DNA of 11,260 nt, from contig CALCJE010000230.1 in assembly GCA_937965665.1 (NCBI GenBank), positions 1-11,260 of the forward strand, in the 5' to 3' direction. The number at the start of each line of letters is the position of its first letter. Position 1 is the stretch's first letter. Below the pieces are notes generated by a model that saw only the letters and a program-made list of their open reading frames with translations, had not been told where the DNA came from and searched no databases. The translations under genes and the position numbers were made by a program. Positions 6,374 through 11,260 of the stretch are shown here, one piece after another. The stretch comes from an uncultured Bacteroidales bacterium. GTDB taxonomy: Bacteria > Bacteroidota > Bacteroidia > Bacteroidales > UBA4417.

Positions 6374-6952
6374 ATGACATTTCAACTTCCATCACTGCCT
6401 TATGCTGCTGATGCACTCGAACCGGTTATCAGTTCGCGCACCATCGAATTTCACTATGGTAAACATCACCAGACTTATGTAACCAAACTCAACGGCCTGG
6501 TACCTGGTACCGGGTACGAAAATGCTTCCCTCGAAACTATGATCATGAAAGCCGAAGGTGGAATTTTTAACAATGCTGCCCAGGTGTGGAACCACACTTT
6601 TTATTGGGAAGGTTTTTCGGCACGACGGGGCACGGCTCCTACGGGAAAGTTGCTCGATATGATAAACCGCGATTTCGGTTCATTCGAAAACTTTGTTACC
6701 AAATTTAACGAAGCCGCCGTAAACCAGTTTGGATCGGGATGGGCTTGGCTGGTACAGCATGCTGACGGCCACCTGGCCATTGTAGCAACCGGAAATGCGG
6801 CTAACCCCATGCGCGACGGGCTAAAGCCCTTGCTGACCTGCGATGTTTGGGAACACGCATACTACCTCGATTTCCAGAACCGCCGCCCTGATTATGTGAA
6901 TGCGTTCTGGCAATTGGTCGACTGGGACATAATTGCAGGAAGACTTGCCTAG
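6374..6952 (+). CDS. sodB: Iron-type superoxide dismutase
   Basis: A 192-residue Fe/Mn-family dismutase that converts superoxide to oxygen and hydrogen peroxide in the cytoplasm. Seen: all four metal ligands, His27, His74 (in VWNHTFYW), Asp157 and His161 (in DVWEHAYYLD). Gln70 in AAQVWNH and the absence of the Mn-type Gln in the GNAANP loop mark the iron type. Thr155 matches E. coli SodB; the cambialistic Porphyromonas enzyme has Gly at the position that mutational work linked to metal preference. An iron-specific enzyme is therefore the best guess, though metal choice cannot be proved from sequence. Length and both domains are normal, and there is no signal peptide. The gene converges on the metal-efflux group, separated by a strong hairpin. 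Confidence 0.95.
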   Translation: MTFQLPSLPYAADALEPVISSRTIEFHYGKHHQTYVTKLNGLVPGTGYENASLETMIMKAEGGIFNNAAQVWNHTFYWEGFSARRGTAPTGKLLDMINRDFGSFENFVTKFNEAAVNQFGSGWAWLVQHADGHLAIVATGNAANPMRDGLKPLLTCDVWEHAYYLDFQNRRPDYVNAFWQLVDWDIIAGRLA

Positions 6953-6961
6953 TGAAGTAAT

Positions 6962-7006
6962 GTGCCTGTTACAAATATCCTGTTAAAAGTTATTTGCAAC
7001 AGGCAC
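6962..7006 (-). terminator. Hairpin between convergent genes, likely bidirectional terminator
   Basis: Arms 6962-6977 and 6991-7006 pair over 16 positions with one exception (6971/6997), around a 13-nt loop. It lies between the stop of the dismutase (6952) and the stop of the CGGC protein gene (7020). The odd pair is A-C in a plus-strand RNA but U-G, a wobble pair, in a minus-strand RNA, so the stem is continuous only for the metal-efflux transcript. There is no T-tract on either side, which is not the classical form. Confidence 0.6.
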
Positions 7007-7019
7007 CATGCACAACATC

Positions 7020-7229
7020 TTATAGCCGGCTGATCAGGTAGCCGGCTTTTTTTACGCTATCCAGTATCTTTTCAGCCATTTCCTCAGGAGCTTCAACCTG
7101 CAGGGTTTTATCAGCACTTTCGAGGTCAACAGTCCATTTACCTGCGAGATCCAGGCTCTCGAGGCCAGGTTTTATGGCATTAATGCAGCCTCCGCATTTC
7201 AGGCTGGTTTTAAATTTCAGGGTTTCCAT
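7020..7229 (-). CDS. Small heavy-metal-associated (HMA) domain protein with CGGC site
   Basis: A 69-residue single HMA-fold protein, likely a cytoplasmic metal chaperone or buffer. Seen: the pattern beta-alpha-beta-beta-alpha-beta, with the metal site CGGC at about residues 12-15 in the first loop and a closing helix EKILDSVKKAGY. The usual Met two residues before the first Cys is replaced (LKCGGC instead of GMxCxxC), which sets it apart from classical CopZ and matches a group frequent in Bacteroidota. It lies 56 nt after the CDF gene and two genes after CopA, and probably works with the ATPase. Copper(I) is the most likely metal given CopA, but zinc cannot be excluded. Confidence 0.85.
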   Translation of the reverse strand: METLKFKTSLKCGGCINAIKPGLESLDLAGKWTVDLESADKTLQVEAPEEMAEKILDSVKKAGYLISRL

Positions 7230-7247
7230 ATTTTTAGTATTTCAGTT

Positions 7248-7255
7248 CAAATTTA
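7248..7255 (-). promoter_or_regulatory. Possible -7 element of the HMA protein gene
   Basis: On the minus strand TAAATTTG matches TAnnTTTG, 18 nt before the ATG. The nearest TTG (7272-7270) gives a spacer of only 14 nt, too short. It may allow extra expression of the small protein apart from the operon, or it may be chance. Confidence 0.3.
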
Positions 7256-7285
7256 TTTTAAGGTATTGTCAATTAACGGTTTATT

Positions 7286-8173
7286 TCAGCAGTCCTGCAT
7301 TTCGCAAAGCTTGTCGTTAGGTTCTATTTCAATGGTTGTATGCTCAAAACCATTGTTTTTCAGTAAACTCCGAACCTGTTGTTTCACAACTTCAGTTTCG
7401 GCCAGGGTGGTTTTAGGATCAACACTTACATGCAGCGAAGCAATATTGTACGATCCGTCCATCGTCCAGAAGTGCATATCGTGGATATCGAGTATCCCTT
7501 CAATTTTAACCAGGTTAGCCCTAAAATGATCGACCTGTTCCTTTGATGGTGTTGCCTGCATAAAAATGCGGAAGGTTTGCCGCATATTGCCAAATACGCG
7601 GAACAGGATAAAGGCTGTAATGAGCAACGATAACAGCGGATCGAGCAACGGAACATCATAAAAATTCATTACAATGCTGGCAATCAGCACGGCTACCCAG
7701 CCCAGAACATCCTCAAGGAGATGAATAGAGATTACTTTTTCATTTTGGGTTTCACCTTTATGAAGCTTAAACATGGCAAGTCCGTTAATTACGATACCGG
7801 CTATTGCCAGGTAAAGCATTCCCTGTGTATGCACGGGCTCGGGATGTATGAGCCGGGGAATGGCTTTTGACACAATGATGACTGAGCCAATTAACAGGAT
7901 GATGGCACTGAAGCTTGCTCCCAGCAACGAATACCTTTTGTACCCGTAAGTATAGGTATTATCGCGTTGTTTTGCTGATATCTTTTGGAAATACCAGGCA
8001 AGCCCCAGTGCAACCGAATCGCCGAGGTCGTGAAAGGCATCCGAAAGTATGGCTATGCTATTGGTAAGAATTCCCCCTGCCACTTCGATAATCGCAAAAA
8101 AAGCATTCAGCCAGAAAGCCGCTTTGAGGTTGGCTTCGGCATGGTGAGTATGCGAATGGTGAGAATGGCTCAT
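7286..8173 (-). CDS. Cation diffusion facilitator (CDF) zinc/divalent-cation exporter
   Basis: A 295-residue inner-membrane antiporter that exports Zn2+ or related divalent cations in exchange for protons. Seen: a His-rich N-terminus (HSHHSHTHH, within residues 3-11), six membrane segments (about 18-205), and the transport-site motifs HxxxD in TM2 (H48, D52 in DAFHDLGD) and TM5 (H151, D155 in HLLEDVLG), typical of zinc-preferring members such as CzcD and ZitB. The cytoplasmic C-terminal domain (about 206-295) has DIHDMHFW, a known CDF element, and two Cys at its end. It follows CopA by 173 nt, with no promoter match in the gap, so it may be co-transcribed. A tandem repeat lies 10 nt before its ATG. 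Confidence 0.93.
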   Translation of the reverse strand: MSHSHHSHTHHAEANLKAAFWLNAFFAIIEVAGGILTNSIAILSDAFHDLGDSVALGLAWYFQKISAKQRDNTYTYGYKRYSLLGASFSAIILLIGSVIIVSKAIPRLIHPEPVHTQGMLYLAIAGIVINGLAMFKLHKGETQNEKVISIHLLEDVLGWVAVLIASIVMNFYDVPLLDPLLSLLITAFILFRVFGNMRQTFRIFMQATPSKEQVDHFRANLVKIEGILDIHDMHFWTMDGSYNIASLHVSVDPKTTLAETEVVKQQVRSLLKNNGFEHTTIEIEPNDKLCEMQDC

Positions 8174-8183
8174 GTACGTTAAT

Positions 8184-8211
8184 CTTTATTCTTTATTCTT
8201 TATTCTTTATT
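8184..8211 (-). repeat. Four-copy 7-bp tandem repeat before the CDF gene
   Basis: Four exact copies of CTTTATT (plus-strand reading) run head to tail and end 10 nt before the CDF start codon. A degenerate extra copy follows near 8221-8230. In the transcript it gives an A-rich leader (AATAAAG units) at the ribosome-binding position. Repeats of this kind can change copy number by slippage; the effect here is unproven. Confidence 0.85.
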
Positions 8212-8234
8212 CGTTGTTCATTATTCTTTACTTC

Positions 8235-8270
8235 AATGTTTGAAATGTTTGAAGAATTTGAGGTGTTTCA
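8235..8270. repeat. Degenerate 9-bp tandem repeat in the CopA-CDF gap
   Basis: Two exact copies of AATGTTTGA (8235-8243, 8244-8252) are followed by two diverged copies, AGAATTTGA and GGTGTTTCA. It sits next to the 7-bp repeat. I see no coding or clear regulatory role, and the whole 173-nt gap looks low in complexity. Confidence 0.6.
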
Positions 8271-8346
8271 AGCTTGCCAACTGGATGCAGGGGTTTGATT
8301 GGTTATGGGTTATTTTTTAAGTCTGTTTTTTTTGATTCCTCGTTCG

Positions 8347-10536
8347 TTACCCGAGTATGCTTATTCTTTTCAACCTGAGGCTGTTCATTACTACTGTTAC
8401 TGAGCTCATGGCCATGGCAGCACCGGCTATCATCGGGCTGAGCAGGAAGCCGGCAGCAGGGTACAGTACACCAGCTGCAACCGGAATGGCAATTACATTG
8501 TAGAAAAACGCCCAAAAGAAGTTTTGCCGGATAATTTTTACTGTGGCTTTCGAGAGGCGAATAGCTTGTGCTACCGCATTCAGATCGCCCTGCATCAGGA
8601 TAACACCTGCACTGTCGATAGCAATATCCGAACCACTTGCCATGGCTATGCCCAGGTCAGCCTCGGCCATGGCAGCTGAATCATTAATCCCATCACCAAC
8701 CATTGCCACATGATAGCCTTTCTGTCGCAAATCCTTTACAAAATGGTTTTTATCGGCCGGCATAACTTCTGCAAAATAATGATCAATGCCAGCGATGGAA
8801 GCCATTTGAGCTGCAGTTTCTTTCTTGTCGCCGGTGAGCATAAATACCTCTATTCCTTCGGCTTTAAGCTGACGTATGGCTTCAGGCGAACTTTCACGCA
8901 GCGTATCTTCGACTGAAAATGCAGCTATCAATTGATTTTCACCTGCAAAAAATATAAAATTGCCATCCTTCAGATTTCCGGGTATTACAATATTATTTTC
9001 GATCATCAGTGCCAGGTTCCCAACCATGAATGACTGGGAAGAATAAGTGGCTTTTACTCCTTTACCTGGTATATCTGTAAAGTTTTGTAATTCAAGCAGA
9101 GGTTGACCATCAACTATTGCAGCAATGGCAAAAGCCAATGGGTGGCCCGAACGCTTCTCGAGCGAAAACAGGACTTGTTTATACTGTTCATTTTCACTGA
9201 GCCACTGACTTTTGGTTACCACGGGTTTGCCGGTGGTCAGCGTTCCGGTTTTATCAAAAATTACTGCATTTATCTTACATGCAATTTCCAGCGTTGATGC
9301 ATTGCGGATCAATATCCCATGTGAGGCTCCCCGGCCAATACCGGCCATAAGCGCAGTTGGCGTGGCCAGGCCAAGTGCGCACGGACATGCTATGATAAGA
9401 ACGCTGATGGTGGTGAGAAAAGCGAAGGTGAGCGGGGGAGGAGGCCCCCAGATAAACCAGGCAGCAAAGGTAATGGCAGCAATTGCCAGCACTACCGGCA
9501 CAAATACTGATGCAATTTTATCGGCAAGTTTCTGTATGGGCGGCTTGGCCGATTGTGCCTCCTGCACCATGGCAATAATACCTGCAAGCAGGGTGTTTTT
9601 GCCTGTTTTGGATGCAGTAATCACCAGGTTGCCGCTTTTGTTGAGCGTGCCTGCAAATACGTTTGATCCGCTGTTTTTGTATACAGGCAAAGGCTCACCG
9701 GAAATCATGCTTTCGTCGAGGTACGAATCGCCGGTTAGTACCACCCCATCAACCGGAATCCTGTCGCCGGGGCGTACCATTACTTCATCGCCCTGGGCCA
9801 CCATCTGCAGCGGGATTTCCATTTCGATACCGTAGCGCGAAACAGTAAGCGTTTTGGGCTGCAGCCCCATCAAACCGCGGATAACCGAAGAAGCTTTGCT
9901 CTTCGAATTTTCTTCAAGGAATTTACCGGCCAGTATAAAAGTTATAATCACAGTAGCCGATTCGTAGTAAACATGTGGTTGCTGCCCCGAATTCAGGAAA
10001 AGCCAGGGCATCATCGTATTGATCAGGCTGAAAAGAAATGCAATTCCGGTACTCAGGGCCACCAGGGTGTCCATGTTTACCATACGATGGCGGGCTTGTT
10101 TCCAGGCATTGGTATAAAATTCGGATCCTGAAAAAAATACAACCGGAAGTGAGAAAGCCAGCAAAATCCAGTTTTTATATTCCAGGTGAAAAATGTGAAA
10201 CATCGACAGCACAAAAACCGGCAGCGAAAATATACCGGCTACCCAGAGTTTTTGTTTCAGTTCCCTGAAATGTTTTAATTCTATATCCGCGAGTTTTTCC
10301 TCCAGGTTTTCTTCGTCCACAATAATGCCATAGCCAATCGCTTCGACAGCTTTTGCAAAATCGGCCGGAGAAATGGTATCCGGATTATATGCTACATGCA
10401 CATTTGCTCCTGCATAATTTACTGATGCTTCAGTAACGCCCGGGAGCGAAGCAATCATACTTTCTACACTTCCGGCGCATGCAGCGCAAGCCATGCCGGT
10501 TACCGGGAATACATTTTTTACTATTTGCGTACTCAA
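8347..10536 (-). CDS. copA: P1B-type copper-transporting ATPase
   Basis: A 729-residue inner-membrane pump that uses ATP to export Cu(I). Seen: one N-terminal HMA domain with CAAC at 17-20, eight expected membrane segments, the actuator motif SGEP (279-282), the CPC transport site at 384-386, the phosphorylated Asp428 in DKTGTLT, the HP pair (465-466), TGD (568-570) and GDGIND (614-619). YN in TM7 (679-680) and MAMSS in TM8 (708-712) are the copper(I) signature of subgroup P1B-1. No key residue is missing. The start is a TTG: no ATG lies upstream before the in-frame stop, and the first internal Met (15) would cut the HMA domain. It leads the probable efflux operon. Direction (export) is the family norm; a cuproenzyme-loading role is possible. 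Confidence 0.96.
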   Translation of the reverse strand: MSTQIVKNVFPVTGMACAACAGSVESMIASLPGVTEASVNYAGANVHVAYNPDTISPADFAKAVEAIGYGIIVDEENLEEKLADIELKHFRELKQKLWVAGIFSLPVFVLSMFHIFHLEYKNWILLAFSLPVVFFSGSEFYTNAWKQARHRMVNMDTLVALSTGIAFLFSLINTMMPWLFLNSGQQPHVYYESATVIITFILAGKFLEENSKSKASSVIRGLMGLQPKTLTVSRYGIEMEIPLQMVAQGDEVMVRPGDRIPVDGVVLTGDSYLDESMISGEPLPVYKNSGSNVFAGTLNKSGNLVITASKTGKNTLLAGIIAMVQEAQSAKPPIQKLADKIASVFVPVVLAIAAITFAAWFIWGPPPPLTFAFLTTISVLIIACPCALGLATPTALMAGIGRGASHGILIRNASTLEIACKINAVIFDKTGTLTTGKPVVTKSQWLSENEQYKQVLFSLEKRSGHPLAFAIAAIVDGQPLLELQNFTDIPGKGVKATYSSQSFMVGNLALMIENNIVIPGNLKDGNFIFFAGENQLIAAFSVEDTLRESSPEAIRQLKAEGIEVFMLTGDKKETAAQMASIAGIDHYFAEVMPADKNHFVKDLRQKGYHVAMVGDGINDSAAMAEADLGIAMASGSDIAIDSAGVILMQGDLNAVAQAIRLSKATVKIIRQNFFWAFFYNVIAIPVAAGVLYPAAGFLLSPMIAGAAMAMSSVTVVMNSLRLKRISILG

Positions 10537-10555
10537 TTGTTTTTTTAATATTCAA

Positions 10556-10563
10556 CAAAGATA
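10556..10563 (-). promoter_or_regulatory. Predicted -7 element of copA
   Basis: On the minus strand TATCTTTG matches TAnnTTTG and ends 19 nt before the TTG start codon. No TTG lies 17-23 nt upstream. The inverted repeat at 10580-10591 covers that place, so the promoter may need a regulator. Confidence 0.45.
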
Positions 10564-10579
10564 CCAAGTGTAGGTTTTA

Positions 10580-10591
10580 TTACATGTGTAA
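10580..10591. promoter_or_regulatory. Inverted repeat at the copA promoter, possible operator
   Basis: TTACA-TG-TGTAA has 5-bp arms and lies at about -29 to -41 from the predicted copA start. Its core 8-mer ACATGTGT recurs at 10631-10638, 49 bp away. The position suits a repressor or activator site; which protein would bind is unknown, and no metal-sensing regulator gene lies in the window. Confidence 0.35.
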
Positions 10592-10648
10592 AATACCATA
10601 TTTAAGAAAATTTGAGAATATCGGTTAACAACATGTGTTTGTCTTCTG

Positions 10649-10656
10649 TAATTTTG
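10649..10656 (+). promoter_or_regulatory. Possible -7 element upstream of the decarboxylase gene
   Basis: TAATTTTG matches TAnnTTTG, about 150 nt before the ATG at 10809. No well-spaced TTG is present. A one-mismatch box, TAAATTCG (10780-10787), lies nearer the gene. Neither is convincing. Confidence 0.2.
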
Positions 10657-10808
10657 CAGGCTTTATAAATTTTCTGGGCCCGCTTTTGCAAATGAATCAC
10701 ACTGTTGCTGCCCGGAATACAAAATGATTGATTTCCCTATCTATTTGAAAGGAAGTATCAAAAATCAGGAACTTTATCATAAATTCGTCCCTTCTTAAAT
10801 TAACCCGA

Positions 10809-11260
10809 ATGAATAAACCTAAACTTTACAACAGAACTACCAGGAGTTTTGAATACGAAAACACCTACAAGGTCAACGGGTTAGCGTTTCTGTACAATTC
10901 AGGGATCGGGAAAATGTTTAACAGTATGTTCCTGAACAAGCGTAATGTTTCGAGGATTTATGGCAGGTTTATGAATGGGCGGGGAAGTGTGTACCAGATA
11001 TCTAAGTTTATAAAGCACTATAAAATAAATACTTATGAAATCAAGCGACCGCTTGATTCGTTCCGGAGTTTTAATGATTTTTTTACCCGCGAACTCAAGG
11101 ATAATGCCCGGCCTATAGACCGGGAACCCACTCACCTGGTATCGCCCTGCGATTCGCGCCTGCTGGTTTTCGATCTGTCGAAACAACACGAACTGCCGGT
11201 TAAAGGCTACTGGTATTCCTTATCGGACCTGGTAAAAGATGCAAAAATCGGGAAAGAGTA
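10809..11260 (+). CDS. psd: Phosphatidylserine decarboxylase, 5' part (runs off the window)
   Basis: The first 150 codons of an open frame with no stop before the window edge, starting at ATG 10809. The product decarboxylates phosphatidylserine to phosphatidylethanolamine at the inner membrane. Seen: FNDFFTRELKDNARPID (about 98-114) followed by LVSPCDSRLLVF, the hallmark segments of the Psd family. The N-terminal region (RSFEYENTYKVNGLAFLYNSGIGKM) fits the longer Psd type. The self-cleavage site that makes the pyruvoyl cofactor (GST-type motif) lies near the C-terminus and is outside this window, so catalytic competence cannot be judged. It is divergent from copA across a 272-nt gap and unrelated to it in function. 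Confidence 0.9.
   Translation, partial: MNKPKLYNRTTRSFEYENTYKVNGLAFLYNSGIGKMFNSMFLNKRNVSRIYGRFMNGRGSVYQISKFIKHYKINTYEIKRPLDSFRSFNDFFTRELKDNARPIDREPTHLVSPCDSRLLVFDLSKQHELPVKGYWYSLSDLVKDAKIGKE

Noticed and set aside
8290..8310. A second FNR-type box around TTTGATTGG
   Set aside because: TTGAT is present, but the second half (TATGG) does not match ATCAA.
8174..8346. A CRISPR-like array in the repeat-rich gap
   Set aside because: The units are 7 and 9 bp with no spacers. These are simple tandem repeats, and no cas gene is present.
9212..9835. A 207-codon plus-strand open frame antisense to copA
   Set aside because: It lies wholly inside copA, which carries every P-type ATPase motif. Its translation has no recognisable domain and is low in complexity. 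It is a shadow of copA codon use.
10899..11189. A 96-codon minus-strand open frame at the right edge
   Set aside because: It is antisense to the phosphatidylserine decarboxylase frame, which has family motifs and stays open to the window end.

Overview
The window looks like chromosomal DNA of a member of the Bacteroidota, probably Bacteroidales or a related free-living order. This is inferred from three things: a DUF5777-type outer-membrane barrel, Crp/Fnr and M23 proteins of the kind seen in that phylum, and several upstream sequences matching the Bacteroidota promoter consensus (TTTG or TTG, 17-23 nt, then TAnnTTTG) with no clear Shine-Dalgarno motifs. Genes are closely spaced and the longest stretch without a gene is about 270 nt. 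I see no insertion sequence, phage gene, CRISPR array, tRNA or rRNA.

Left block (39-2920): three minus-strand genes encode, in transcription order, a monoheme c-type lipoprotein, a DUF5777 beta-barrel and a small periplasmic monoheme cytochrome c. Together they have the parts expected of a small envelope electron-transfer module. A divergent plus-strand gene encodes a Crp/Fnr regulator with an unusually cysteine-rich N-terminus. The 252-nt region between them holds promoters in both directions and a near-perfect FNR-type box (TTGAT-N4-ATCAG). The box is centred about 42 nt upstream of the predicted regulator start site. The regulator gene ends in a classical hairpin-plus-T terminator.

Middle block (3015-6952): three plus-strand genes encode an MFS permease of unknown substrate, an exported M23 (LytM-type) peptidase with a long uncharacterised C-terminal half, and an Fe-type superoxide dismutase. 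The peptidase promoter lies so close to its ATG that the mRNA may be leaderless. A 16-bp hairpin separates the dismutase from the convergent genes that follow.

Right block (7020-10536, minus strand): a P1B-type copper ATPase (CopA) is followed by a CDF zinc/divalent-cation exporter and a small CGGC metal-binding protein, a likely metal-efflux group. The CopA-CDF gap contains a four-copy 7-bp tandem repeat ending 10 nt before the CDF start, and a separate degenerate 9-bp repeat. The right edge holds the 5' part of a plus-strand phosphatidylserine decarboxylase gene that runs out of the window.

Most of this is ordinary core and accessory biology. The best candidate for something less described is the divergent cytochrome/barrel operon with its FNR-like regulator and box. 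That link is inference from sequence and layout.
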